NCBI GenBank assembly: GCA_964019335.1
Contig: OZ025662.1
Span: 558,001-622,000, forward strand
Direction of reading: 5' to 3'
DNA: 64,000 nt
Origin: Diplonema japonicum
Taxonomy: Eukaryota > Euglenozoa > Diplonemea > Diplonemida > Diplonemidae
Positions 9,410 through 19,566 of the stretch are shown piece after piece. Position numbers and translations under genes: made by a program. Position 1 is the first letter of the stretch. Each line of letters begins with the position of its first letter. The notes under the pieces are model-generated. The model saw only the letters and a list, made by a program, of their open reading frames with translations. It was not told where the DNA came from and did not search any database.

Positions 9410-11071
9410 ATGAAAATCGCACTGAGAGAATTGTTGAAAACTCTCCAAAATGCTTCTTCTGGTCGGGCCTTTCGGGTGGCTATGGAAGACAAAATAGTAT
9501 CGGGCATGGACGCATCAGAGTGGTCTCCGGGCATGAAACAATTGAATGTCACGGAAAGAGAATGGAAGACGGTGGCGGACATCGTAACCAGCAAGCTATC
9601 GGAAGATTGGGTGGTATGGTCCCAGCCAGACGAAATTGACAGTATCCTCAAAGCAGTAGCGAATCTTGTTTCACATAAAGGCGGGTCCGACCAAGAGAAA
9701 ATGTGCTTCAATCTGGCAGGGCTGTTTATCAAGCTCACTACGTCCCCGGGGTGTCAACCCCTATCCTCCGAAACAGTTGTGCTGCTTTGCTATGCGTACT
9801 ACCTGCGGTTTCAACGAGTACCGCGACATTTTTTAAAGATGCTTCCACATATCGATTTAACACACTTAAGCATACCGCTGTTGTACAAACTGGCACGGTT
9901 GCCCGAAAACCGACGGGGTTTCTCCACCGAAACAATACAAAGCGCTTCCATTAAACTGCTTCGTGAAGAGTGCTACGGGCCGCCCCGAAGCTCCATCAGA
10001 ACCACGACGAGCATTGCAAGCCTTTGCATTGCACGGCACAATCCTGCACTAGAAGCCAGGTTGTTCCATTACTTAACAACACACACATACGAAGGAGGCA
10101 CCACCCCCTTGCATCTTATAAAACGAAAGAACAATGATGATGTTGTAAAATTGCTTTTCCTGTGTCTCCGTGCTCCAAACGACTCGGAGTTGCGGAAATC
10201 ATGGGTCCCCATTGTGCTCGAAAGCGCGGCAGGGATGTCCGAATGGAAGTTCAAGAACCTCGCCACCGTTTTGTGGTGCGCGATGAAAATCGGGTGTGCA
10301 AAGGATACTATCGATCCAAAGCTTGTTAAAAAAGCTGAAGAGCTTTCAAGAACCGTCACAGCAGACAGCTTCAACACCGACTTGAAATCGCTCGGGAGAA
10401 TGGGGCTTGCCTTGAAGACCTTCGGAGACGACACCACAGTCCTTTCATGGTTGGCGAAAGCAGCGTCAGCAGGGTACTGGTGGTCGGGCTCGCAACGGGC
10501 TGCTGTCTCGTGTTCAGGGGTCTTGTATGTGTTAGAAGCCTTCCCCCCTAGTATCTTCGCTGCGCAATCGGTGCCTCCCTTGCTCAATCTTGCTGCACCT
10601 ACCATGAACCCCGAGCTGTCAAGGCGAGGGTTAACTGTTGCTGCTGCCCATCTCACACCTCCTCTCGCCTCCCTCTCGCTTCCTTACCTCAAGGCTCTGA
10701 GCCGTTCCCTACTCTCAGCGGTGGACAGCAAGAAGCTTTCTCATCGTATCCTTCCGACGGCCGTGCATTCATTTTTGAAGTTGAAATATTCCGATCCTAA
10801 ATTCCTCTCCAAGGCTCGGGCTGTCCTTGCAACCAAAACGCCCGCAGCACCGGTTGAGAAGGCACAACCAACACCAACGGTGCAGCCGAAGAAGGAAAAG
10901 CAGAAACAAAAGAAAGAACCGGAAACATACGATCTGCTGAAAGAGATCTCAACGTGGGGGGACAAGGAGGAGATCACGGATTTTGTGAAGGAACAACCAT
11001 CCAAGGTTGCCCCGAGAGAGGAAGAGCCCGTGATGATAGGGCGAACGGTGCTGCAGTGGAAGCCCTTGTGA
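9410..11071 (+). CDS. Unrecognised alpha-helical protein (553 aa)
   Basis: The start is the ATG just after a G run of about 25 bases, giving MKIALRELLKTLQNASSGRA. I do not recognise a family. The body (residues about 1-460) is rich in amphipathic helices of 15-20 residues, with repeated Leu/Ala-rich patterns such as LSIPLLYKLARLPENRRG and FKNLATVLWCAMKIGCA. This looks like an alpha-solenoid, as in FASTK-like or PPR-like organellar RNA-binding proteins. Residues about 475-500 are Pro/Lys/Gln-rich (KKEKQKQKKEPETYDLLKEI) and connect to a short acidic C-terminal tail. An organellar RNA role would be a guess. The stop lies only 80 bases before the next start. Confidence 0.55.
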   Translation: MKIALRELLKTLQNASSGRAFRVAMEDKIVSGMDASEWSPGMKQLNVTEREWKTVADIVTSKLSEDWVVWSQPDEIDSILKAVANLVSHKGGSDQEKMCFNLAGLFIKLTTSPGCQPLSSETVVLLCYAYYLRFQRVPRHFLKMLPHIDLTHLSIPLLYKLARLPENRRGFSTETIQSASIKLLREECYGPPRSSIRTTTSIASLCIARHNPALEARLFHYLTTHTYEGGTTPLHLIKRKNNDDVVKLLFLCLRAPNDSELRKSWVPIVLESAAGMSEWKFKNLATVLWCAMKIGCAKDTIDPKLVKKAEELSRTVTADSFNTDLKSLGRMGLALKTFGDDTTVLSWLAKAASAGYWWSGSQRAAVSCSGVLYVLEAFPPSIFAAQSVPPLLNLAAPTMNPELSRRGLTVAAAHLTPPLASLSLPYLKALSRSLLSAVDSKKLSHRILPTAVHSFLKLKYSDPKFLSKARAVLATKTPAAPVEKAQPTPTVQPKKEKQKQKKEPETYDLLKEISTWGDKEEITDFVKEQPSKVAPREEEPVMIGRTVLQWKPL

Positions 11072-11150
11072 ACCAGATCTTTTCTATCTCTCTTTATTAT
11101 TTTCTGTTTATGTTTGCATGCTCTGATCTTACCTTGAAAGGAACACATGT

Positions 11151-12977
11151 ATGGGTCAATGTGTCCAGAAATGTCATCACGCCGAAATCCCAACGAAACG
11201 AAGACAACGGACCTCTAAAGAGACGCCTGTTGCCCCCATTCCATACAAGTGGCTTGCAACATGGTGGGATCTGACGAAGGACGGCGTAGAAGTCGGCCCC
11301 AGGATGGTACGAAGTAAACCGCATGGGTTCTGGAATGGCAACGCGAAGAGAAGCTTGGTAGTGACGAGCTCAGATGGGAAGGATGCCTTCGTCGTGTGGC
11401 CTGGCGAGGTCGGGGTGCCACCCTTTCCCATCAACAAGCAGGTTTGCATTCGGAAAGAGAAGCTGCCTATGGCATATTACCACCTTGTCAAGCAAAGACG
11501 AGACCTGCGGGTCACAACGGAGCTCAGCAAGATCCCCTCGTTCGAGACAGCAGACGAAGCCTTGTGTTGGTGTGAAGAGACGTCCACGCCCTTTATCGAT
11601 GCTAGCTTCCCTCCAAGCGCTGCGAGCCTTGGAGCTACTAAGAAGACCTGGGGTGCCATTGCCATCAGCGGCTGGGCCTCACACCGCACTGCCATCCGCG
11701 GCCTGTACCCAGGGCCGCCATGCGTGTTCGACACCAAACCCGAGCCCTTCATCGATCAGGGGTCTCTCGGCGATTGTTGGATTATCTCCGCCATCAGCGT
11801 TCTCAGCAACAAGTCTTGCGGAGGTGCTAGCACCTATATTGAGGCCGCTTTCAAAACAGCGAACCCCAAGCTGAACGGCTACCGCATCTCCCTGTGCAAG
11901 GACGGGTGGTGGACCACCGTCACTGTCGACGGCTGCATCCCCATGTCAGGCGCTCTACCAGCATTCGCTAAAAACCGCTCGAAGCCGCACGAGATGTGGG
12001 CGTCTCTCATCGAGAAGGCTTTTGCAAAGGTGTACGGCTCATACTCCGCCCTCGTTGGAGGCTCTCCTGGTGACGCGCTTGCCGACCTCACAGGATGTCC
12101 CGTGTGGAGTTTCACAGCACAGACCCTTCACCGCCCCGACATCTTCTCAGTTCTGTGCAACTACTTAGATCAAGGCCACGCCATCACGCTCGGGACCCCA
12201 CCGCAGCGAGGCAAGGCACACATCACACCACGGCATGCCTTCACGCTGCTGAAGATGGTTGTGCTTGACAGCCGTACCGGGGGGTCGGTGAAGCTGGTGC
12301 AGATTCGTGACCCATGGGGGTCTTCCATCACTCACACGTGGAAGGGGCGGTGGGGGCATGGGGCGCCGCAATGGTCCCCGTGGCTGAAGAAAAGACTCGT
12401 GCTAGACAAGGAAGATGCAGAGGCGGTGTTTTGGATGGAATGGGAGGACGTGAAGCAGCACTTTGACAGCGGGTACGTGGCGTTCTTGACACCAGGGCTT
12501 CGCGAGACCAGGGTGATGATTCCCGTAGGTAACGTGGGTGTACTCATACACAATGTGAAGAGGGAAGGACAGGTCTTAGTCCACGCAAGACAGGCTGCTG
12601 GGGCAACGTGTGGGACGTTGTTCCTGAAGGTACTGGGCAGGCATACGAGAGGGTGGTCTGTTATTTCAGATGAGCGGAATTGGTGTTCAAGGGATTGCTT
12701 TACGTCCGTAGCCGTTTCCAATGAATACTCGCATTTTCTGATCATGTTGCACTCACCCCCTAGGCACCTTGTCGAGGGGCCTGTTGCACTGAGCATGCAC
12801 ATGCCACATGGAGTGGCGTCTTTGAGGTTTGTTTCGGGTACGTGGGATAACTGCGACGGCACTGTGAACACCCATGTCAGGTTGGGTGCCTTAACGCGGT
12901 TCATGGCGAGGGTGCAGACAAGAGAAAGGTATCTTGACGAAGTGCGTGAGGTTGTCGTCGACGAGTTGGTGTTGTAG
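11151..12977 (+). CDS. Calpain-like cysteine peptidase with N-terminal dual-acylation motif
   Basis: 608 residues. The N-terminus MGQCVQKC has Gly2 and nearby Cys4 and Cys8, the pattern for N-myristoylation plus palmitoylation seen in kinetoplastid calpain-like proteins. This supports the chosen start. The peptidase core holds QGSLGDCWIISAISVL with the catalytic Cys at about 209, and RHAFTLLKMV with the His at about 362. The third site, normally R-N-P-W-G, reads RDPWG, so the catalytic Asn is replaced by Asp at about 387. The remaining 180 residues match the place of the calpain C2-like domain III. Cys and His are kept, so activity is possible but uncertain. An out-of-frame ATG lies five bases upstream. 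The 5' flank ends in CTTGAAAG, a possible trans-splice acceptor. Confidence 0.82.
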   Translation: MGQCVQKCHHAEIPTKRRQRTSKETPVAPIPYKWLATWWDLTKDGVEVGPRMVRSKPHGFWNGNAKRSLVVTSSDGKDAFVVWPGEVGVPPFPINKQVCIRKEKLPMAYYHLVKQRRDLRVTTELSKIPSFETADEALCWCEETSTPFIDASFPPSAASLGATKKTWGAIAISGWASHRTAIRGLYPGPPCVFDTKPEPFIDQGSLGDCWIISAISVLSNKSCGGASTYIEAAFKTANPKLNGYRISLCKDGWWTTVTVDGCIPMSGALPAFAKNRSKPHEMWASLIEKAFAKVYGSYSALVGGSPGDALADLTGCPVWSFTAQTLHRPDIFSVLCNYLDQGHAITLGTPPQRGKAHITPRHAFTLLKMVVLDSRTGGSVKLVQIRDPWGSSITHTWKGRWGHGAPQWSPWLKKRLVLDKEDAEAVFWMEWEDVKQHFDSGYVAFLTPGLRETRVMIPVGNVGVLIHNVKREGQVLVHARQAAGATCGTLFLKVLGRHTRGWSVISDERNWCSRDCFTSVAVSNEYSHFLIMLHSPPRHLVEGPVALSMHMPHGVASLRFVSGTWDNCDGTVNTHVRLGALTRFMARVQTRERYLDEVREVVVDELVL

Positions 12978-13074
12978 CTTTTTTATCTTTCTTCTTTTTT
13001 TTTTGTTGTAAGCTATCCCCCACTTACGGAAGAACCATCACATCACAGGAACCGGTGGGAAAAAAGAAAAGAAA

Positions 13075-13989
13075 ATGAAGAAGAAGAAAGCAGCACTCCG
13101 TGTCCTAGCTGGTTTTGTGTCGGCAGCCGTGCTCACCATGGCAACCTCTATCTTCGGGTTCGAGGAGACTGTGAAGCCGCGTGTTGAGATCAAAACCTGC
13201 GACGGTAAGCTACCCGCCGTGATACCTGAGGAAGATGAGGTGTGCAGACACCGAACCCCAAGGCTGCTGAACAGCTTTGAGGCAGCGTCCCGTTCCACTC
13301 CTATCCTATGGAGCTACCCCGGAAGCGGGAATTCTTACCTCCGCTTGCTTGTCGAACAAAGCACGGGATACCTCACCGGGTCTGTCTACCACAAGGATCA
13401 GGTTATGAAGGATGTTTTCAAAGGTGAAACGCATTGTGACGGTGCGGTGATCGGGATAAAATCACACAAAAAGGTTCCAAAAAGATGTGAAGGGGTAGAG
13501 GGGAACCCCCGGGTGGCTGTTCTAATCAGACATCCTGTCAGGACATTCTTCGCAGAGTACTCCAGAAAGGTCTCCACAGCGCCTAATCGGCACATTGCTG
13601 GGATAGACAGGGACAAGTTCAACTTGACTGACTTTACACGTGTCAGTTTAGAAATGGCCACGCAATGGGTGGAGCAGATCCCCTGGAGGCTGCGGTACCC
13701 TCCTCAAGGGGAATATCACGTTTTGCGATTCGAGGACATGGCGCATAAGAAGCTCGGTTTCAAGGCGCTCACAGGGCTTCTCACCTTCCTCGATGTGTGT
13801 ACTCCTTCTCAAGAGGTGATTGCCTGCGCGTATCGAAAAGCCAACCACCCTTTGATACGAAGGAAGCCCACGGCCGACCAGGTCACACTGGAAGAGATTC
13901 TTCCAAGCCAGTTGCTGGACAAAATATGGGAAATCGTCGAGCCGATCGCCACAAGATGGAACTACACAAAGAGCAACTGGCGGAAATGA
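13075..13989 (+). CDS. Type II membrane sulfotransferase-like protein (WSCD-like)
   Basis: 304 residues. A basic start (MKKKKAALR) is followed by one hydrophobic segment (residues about 9-28), fitting a Golgi type II signal anchor. The luminal part has WSYPGSGNSYLRLLVEQSTG, which fits the 5'-phosphosulfate-binding loop (PGSGNT/S) of the WSCD family, and VLIRHPVRTFFAEYSRK, which fits the 3'-phosphate-binding strand-helix (RHP..) with its Arg and Ser. HVLRFEDM matches the RYEDL block of carbohydrate sulfotransferases. The likely role is transfer of sulfate from PAPS to a glycan or protein in the secretory path; the acceptor is unknown. Several N-x-S/T sites are present (NLT, NYT). The frame is intron-free. 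Confidence 0.7.
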   Translation: MKKKKAALRVLAGFVSAAVLTMATSIFGFEETVKPRVEIKTCDGKLPAVIPEEDEVCRHRTPRLLNSFEAASRSTPILWSYPGSGNSYLRLLVEQSTGYLTGSVYHKDQVMKDVFKGETHCDGAVIGIKSHKKVPKRCEGVEGNPRVAVLIRHPVRTFFAEYSRKVSTAPNRHIAGIDRDKFNLTDFTRVSLEMATQWVEQIPWRLRYPPQGEYHVLRFEDMAHKKLGFKALTGLLTFLDVCTPSQEVIACAYRKANHPLIRRKPTADQVTLEEILPSQLLDKIWEIVEPIATRWNYTKSNWRK

Positions 13990-14098
13990 AAGGGGAAAAA
14001 AAGAAAAGCAAAAACAAAAACAAAAACAAAAAAAAAGAAATTGTCGCAAAGAAAACCAAAAAAACCCCAATTTTTCCCCATGTCAGGAGAAGAACAAA

Positions 14099-15067
14099 AT
14101 GCCAGTGTCCCCGATGGACGCGAAAAGGGGGAAAAAACGGAAGACGTCAGTCTTAGATGTGCTGGTGAAGGACTATGCTGACGCGTGGGAGAAATGGGAC
14201 ACATATCTGTCGAAGGAGGAGGTAGATGTGGATTCGCGGAGTGAGATCTTCGACCATTTGAAAGGGTATAAAAAGAAGATGGACACATGGCCTTCGAAGG
14301 AAAGGCGAAAGGCGTTCCGGGCGATGTACAGAAGATACCGCCCCATGCTTCAAAGCGGGTCTTTAACAATGACAAGCATTGGCAGCATTGAATCACCGCT
14401 GGCGTTGCCGCAGATAGAAACCGGAACACCTCCGTTGGCACCGATGCTTTCAGGAATCGACGATCAGATTGAAGCTGCCGAGATAAGTGGGGTTGTTGCC
14501 GGGCTTGTTTTAATAGCAAGATCGTTGATTTTTATCCAAAAGGGCAAGGAATTCACACCGCCGTCGTTCTTAACGATACATCAGCGGTACCGTGTGTGCA
14601 TCAACAACTTCTCATCAGGGGTTATCAAAGAGTTCAGCCATTGTGACTCGCACGATGACCACCTCTTGTTCTTCCGTCGGCTGATCGATACAGATGTCAA
14701 CTATCTTGTGAACACAACTGGGGGGCACATCGCGCTCGGTCTAGATCCGGCCACAAACATTGTGAAGGGCTACCCCATCGGGAGGAAGCTTCGTGACCAG
14801 ATCCGTCTTCTTATTGACACGCAAATGGCACAGTGGCAGCCACCCCCTCTTATGCTAAACCTTGTCGAAGTTAAGTTCGTTGAAATACGGTCGCAAGCAA
14901 AGATCGCCATCCAAGGACACTTCGCCGTCTGGATCAGCGCCAAGCCCGCTGCGGGCAAAATCAAAAACTCAAAAGGGGAGATTATAAAGTATGAGACCAA
15001 AAAAAAAGGGGGGGATGACCTTTCACACAACAGGACGTTGTCGCTGACGAAAAAGAATGTGAGTTGA
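14099..15067 (+). CDS. Unrecognised protein (322 aa)
   Basis: I cannot place this protein. The N-terminal 90 residues are strongly charged and helical (KKRKTSVLDVLVKDYADAWE). The middle has a Ser/Pro/Thr-rich linker and a hydrophobic helix (SGVVAGLVLIARSLIFI, residues about 129-146). The C-terminal half is mixed alpha/beta with the patch LIDTDVNYLVNTTGGHIALG. The 3' end is unsure. A 45-nt GTATGAG...CAACAG candidate intron lies at 14989-15033 and is a multiple of three, so the frame stays open either way. Another frame stays open beyond it to 15123 (DVVADEKECELTWSAAGKL), which hints that the true C-terminus may differ from the one given. Confidence 0.5.
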   Translation: MPVSPMDAKRGKKRKTSVLDVLVKDYADAWEKWDTYLSKEEVDVDSRSEIFDHLKGYKKKMDTWPSKERRKAFRAMYRRYRPMLQSGSLTMTSIGSIESPLALPQIETGTPPLAPMLSGIDDQIEAAEISGVVAGLVLIARSLIFIQKGKEFTPPSFLTIHQRYRVCINNFSSGVIKEFSHCDSHDDHLLFFRRLIDTDVNYLVNTTGGHIALGLDPATNIVKGYPIGRKLRDQIRLLIDTQMAQWQPPPLMLNLVEVKFVEIRSQAKIAIQGHFAVWISAKPAAGKIKNSKGEIIKYETKKKGGDDLSHNRTLSLTKKNVS

Positions 15068-15250
15068 CGTGGAGCGCTGCCGGAAAGCTCCCCTTTGTTA
15101 TGATTACGATTTTATGCACCCTTTAAAGGGAAAGAGGATGGAGATCTTTCATTGTTTTTTTTTTCTCTATTCCGTTTTCATTTTTTTTTTTTTTTCCCTC
15201 CTTTTGTGTCAGGAGTTTTTTTTTTTTCTTAAGCAATGGGTTTCACATCA

Positions 15251-15287
15251 TTTTTTTTTTTTTTTTTTTTTTCCCACTTCATTGCAG
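15251..15287 (+). promoter_or_regulatory. Putative trans-splice acceptor tract
   Basis: A run of about 22 T followed by CCCACTTCATTGCAG lies about 30 bases upstream of the ATG at 15318. It fits a spliced-leader acceptor. Confidence 0.4.
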
Positions 15288-15317
15288 GAAGATTCCCTTT
15301 CCCTTTTTAAAAAAAAA

Positions 15318-16043
15318 ATGGGCAAGGTGACCCTCGTCGGGATCGGGTCGCTGATGGCGAAGTCGTCAGCAGAAAACTCATTCAGCGTTGAGAATTTCAG
15401 AAAGGCTCGACTTGATGGTTGGGAACGGGTATTCAACCTTGTGGGTGTTACAAGTCTACGGGCAGGGAGGTGCAACCCTGAACGTGATGAACTAGCGGTG
15501 TTGGCCGCAAGACCGAACAAGGACGCAAGCATGCTTGTCAGTGTATTTGACATTCCTGAAGAACATATGCCTGCATTTTATGAACGGGAGGAGCGGTATC
15601 GTGTTCAGGAAGTTGAATTTGAAGAGTTTGGTGGAGGAGGAAAAGGCAAGGGCATCATATGCCTACAGAACACCACCGAAAACTACAAAAAGACCGTGTG
15701 CAAGAACAGTGACGAGTTCTACCAAAACCACATCGGGCAGCACTGGCCCGGCGACCTGTGGTACAACTGGGATGGAGCACCGCCTCCCACCAATCTGAAC
15801 CCGCGAAACATTTTACCCATCAGAAAATACCTCGCCTTGTGCAGAGCAGGTGCCCACGACCTTGACACCCAAGATGACTTTCTGCACACGACATACCTTT
15901 TCGACGGTCGGTCCCTCAGGAGATATTTAGAAGAGAACCCGGAAATCGAAAAAGAAACGAGACCGGGTGTCCCCATATCCTTCTTGCTCGGGAAATTCGC
16001 GTCCCCTGAAGATGCAGCAAAAGCTGCTGCACAAGGGGGGTGA
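15318..16043 (+). CDS. Gamma-glutamylcyclotransferase-like protein
   Basis: 241 residues from the ATG after the A run, giving MGKVTLVGIGSLMAKSSAEN. The opening matches the GGCT/AIG2 pattern of a glycine loop Y/I-G-S-L-M that binds the gamma-glutamyl group. RKARLDGWERVFNL then fits the family's strand after the loop. The catalytic acid normally lies in an E-x-x-Y motif; FYEREERYRVQEVEF (residues about 87-101) supplies that Glu. Enzymes of this fold release 5-oxoproline from gamma-glutamyl peptides or glutathione. The C-terminal 100 residues (Trp-rich WPGDLWYNWDG and a helical tail) are less typical, so substrate and class remain uncertain. A possible link with the glutathione-dependent genes later in the window is only thematic. 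Confidence 0.6.
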   Translation: MGKVTLVGIGSLMAKSSAENSFSVENFRKARLDGWERVFNLVGVTSLRAGRCNPERDELAVLAARPNKDASMLVSVFDIPEEHMPAFYEREERYRVQEVEFEEFGGGGKGKGIICLQNTTENYKKTVCKNSDEFYQNHIGQHWPGDLWYNWDGAPPPTNLNPRNILPIRKYLALCRAGAHDLDTQDDFLHTTYLFDGRSLRRYLEENPEIEKETRPGVPISFLLGKFASPEDAAKAAAQGG

Positions 16044-16117
16044 ACAATCCCTACCGACCTATTCTATATTGAATACCCCCACTGCACTGCACACGAAAAA
16101 CACCCCATACCTAGGTG

Positions 16118-19100
16118 ATGGGACTGGAGAGTCTCTTAGAAGATGTGGAAATAGAAATCGTCGGCAGCGATGACGAAGACACGTATGAAACGACAGAGCT
16201 GGTGGTTCTGAATGAGACGACATTCACGGTCCCGAAGGGGATTCAGAACGCACAGATCGAGCGATCGCCCGGCATGGCCCCTGCACCCTCCATCGTGACG
16301 CTGCGTAGCGAGAAAGAACGAGACCCCGATGAGCCGGAGGAGGTGGGGACGGACCCCAACACAGGGCTGCCGCTGCTGGCTTTGAAAGGCGCCTTTACAT
16401 CCTTGGCAGACATCATCGTGCATTTCAAATGCCCCGCAACGCAGATCACCTACAAAGGACGATACCTAGCCAACAGAGTGGTCATTATCACGGAAAGCAC
16501 ATTCTTCCTATGCGGCGAGGACGGGCGGATAGCTCGCGCCGTCAACGTCAGAAGCATCGCAAAACTGGTAGCTCCCACTAAACAAGCCGACACAGTGTAC
16601 CTCTGTGTGCCTACGGAGTATGACATTGGTGTGCAGGTCGCCTCGCAACATGACGTACTGGAGATCATCAAAACCTTGAACGCTGTCTACAGGGAGCATG
16701 CCCACGGTGTCTGCCTCACCGTGCACCAGCCTTTCATCGCTGAGTACACTGCCTTCAGCCTTAAACGGCCTAATAACTTCGAGGTAATTGTCCCCCCCCA
16801 GCGTACGCTTCGGCACCTTCGACAAGAGGCGGGTCACGGTGTTGCTGAAGCCCGCGCTGTCGGACAACTAACAGGGAAGGAACAAGCCATGTCGGCCGTC
16901 CAATTGAAAAAAGATGCCATGGAAGATGTGGAGTCCGCAGTGGAGGGCCGGGTACTGGCGCTTCAAAATGATTTAAACTACCAGCAGGAGGTGATCGCGG
17001 GGAATGACGAGAAGATCGTGGGGCTGAGGGACGCCATCAAGCGCATCGAGGACAGGCTCACGTCGCAAAACGGAAGGCTGTACACTGAGGAGGAATACAA
17101 ACTGCAAAAAGCCAAAAAGGCCAAGATCGACACGCTCGAGCAACAGCTCGCAGTGTACCAGAAGAAGGTATTCGAGACACAGCAAGGGTCCGTCTCCGAC
17201 TTGAAACAACGCGTGAAAATGACATTGTACAAAGGAATGTCGCCATCGGGCTTAATACTCCCCGAGAACGTCCCTTTGGGTAGGCTGGTGGAGAGCTTGG
17301 AGAAAGAACTCGTCGACAGCGAGATATACATGAACAACATGAAACAAGAAGTAGAAGAGCACGAAGAATTGTCAAAGTCGTTACAAGAGAAGGAAAAGCT
17401 GATTCTGTGGATGGAAAAGGCAAATCTTGAAGCTGGGTTGGGGTATCTATCAAACATCGGGTCGTTTAGCGGGATACACGGCCCATGGATTAACGAATAC
17501 CGCAAACCATATCAAGAAGACGAAGAGGAAGAAGAGGCAACAGAGTTCATCACGGTGAACGGGATGCAGCTTCCTTCCAACGGTTTCAAGAACCCCGACG
17601 ACCTCCAAGTCGACCCTCGGACAGGCTTGCCAGTGGTGAACGTGATCCCATCTCTGAAAGAGGAGTTTACCGATGTCATTGGAACAATGATACATTTCTT
17701 CGGCCCTGTTCGTACCAAGACGGGCATGGGTAGGAAGCACGTTCATAAGAGGATACTCATTCTGTCAGACCAGGCACTTTACATTTGCGATTTAGAAGGA
17801 AGTATAAAACGATGTGTTGATATGATGGACTTTGTAGATTGTTTCCTCGACACCGGCACATCGATAGGACTCCGTGTAGAGAAGGAGCACGACATCATGC
17901 TACAGTGTCTGTCGACGACGCACCGTGACAAGGTCCTCGACATCATCATCAAGATACAAACGTATATCAATGAAGGGCTTCATGTATGGAAGAAGAAGAA
18001 CAAGAAATATCAAATAGAAACGAATGGTGATCCGGCAGCTTGCCTTTGGGAAGAAGCTTGAAGAACGGCTGTCGTTGGCAAAACCGCCCGACTGGCAGTT
18101 CAAAATCATCCCGCTTTCGACAAAAGAGGCGTTTATAAAACTGCTGAACAAGAAATTGGTATGGTTCTAAAAAAAGAAAAAGAAATAAACACAGCTGAGA
18201 GGCGTTGATCCCGATACTGAACTGCAAAGGAAAAACAACATGGTAGCAAGGATTTGGGAACCGGTCAAAGAGGCGATGGAGAACGAGTACCAAGCAGGCT
18301 TGGACGATGAAAGAACCGAGATCGGGATGCTGAAGAAAAAAGCGAAGGACCAGTCCGCCAAAACAAACGAAGTCGCTCTGGAGCTGCTGGACATGAAGCG
18401 AAAAATCCTGGAACACACATGCGTAGCCGGTGACAGCGACGACGACGACGACGACGACCCCACCACAAAGAAGGCTCAAGCCAAGCAAGTTGAGGTTATC
18501 CCCTTCGACGGATCAGCTTCGAGGTACACATGGCTTCCGGTATTACCTGTACTTTTGGACTGCGGTTCTGAGGTATCTGTTGTAAGGTTCCTGAACAACA
18601 CCATTGTAACTGGGCATCCGAATGGCTGGGTTCAACTGTGGTGCATGGAAACGCTAATCAAAATCTCCACCTTGTGCGAGCACACGGGCCACATCAACTC
18701 CATCGGATTCCTGCCAAACAAAGCAACCGGCGAACACGAAAAGGAAACGTTCTCTATTTTCACAGCATCGTCCGACTCCTCTGTTCGTCGATGGGACCCT
18801 GAAACAAGCCTGTGCACCTCCGTCCTTCAAACCCATTCCTCTGCAGTCCGTAGCATGTCAATCAACGGCACCCGTTTGGCCTCTGCCGGCGATGACGCAA
18901 TCATTCACATATGGGATATTTCAACCACTGGTCAGGAAACACCTGAGGTTCGATGCACAGGGCATAAAAACGGTGTTATTGCCGTTCACTTGGATGGTCC
19001 TGTTGTAATATCGGCTGAATGGGGTTGGATCTTCATATGGGACAGTACAGAGGGTTCTATGACAAGAGCCTTGCGTGATGAATACGGTGGTATCCGATGT

Positions 19101-19406
19101 ATTGCCGTTACCGGGAACCTCATCGCCGCTGCTGGGAACGCGGGTGATATCAATGTTTGGGACATTGCCACAGGGTCGTCGCAGACCATACAGGGGTCGG
19201 GGGATGATGTTCTGCACTGCCAGGCGCATGGGGGGTACCTCGTCACGTCCAGCACGGACTGCAAGATCCGCACGTGGGACTTGTACAACCTTTGTGTTAA
19301 CGATGTGTTTCACAACAGCTATCCCAACGAGATGCCCTCCTTTGACTTCAACACGCAACGGTTCATCGGCAGCGAGGACAAGTTCCTTCGAATGTGGATT
19401 AAGTGA
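16118..19406 (+). CDS. 1072-residue PH-like / coiled-coil / PH-like / WD40 protein, two mini-introns
   Basis: Introns at 17984-18017 (34 nt) and 18159-18194 (36 nt), both starting GTATGG, join three stretches that look separate when unspliced. The exons of 1866, 141 and 1212 nt are all in frame. Two similar modules each begin with a D-P-x-T-G-L-P motif (about residues 75 and 508) and continue into a beta-rich PH/TH1-like fold (FKCPATQITYKGRYLANRVV; GRKHVHKRILILSDQALYIC). Heptad coiled coil fills residues about 245-460 and 622-725. A Ser-Asp-rich acidic stretch precedes a WD40 propeller of about seven blades to the C-terminus (HTGHINSIGF, DSSVRRWD, DAIIHIWDIS). I know no named family with this order. 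A cytoskeletal or membrane-linked scaffold is plausible. Confidence 0.75.
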
Positions 19407-19566
19407 CCTCCCCCCCGCCCCTCAATGATTTTACGTTTTCTTATACCCCCCTCGCCCCCTTATTTGTAGTAGAATAGAAAAAAAAACGGAACACGCGAGA
19501 GTAAAAAAAAAAAAGCGATTTTTATAGTGATTTCTTTTTACATTTTTAGCCAGGAACAAAAGAAAA

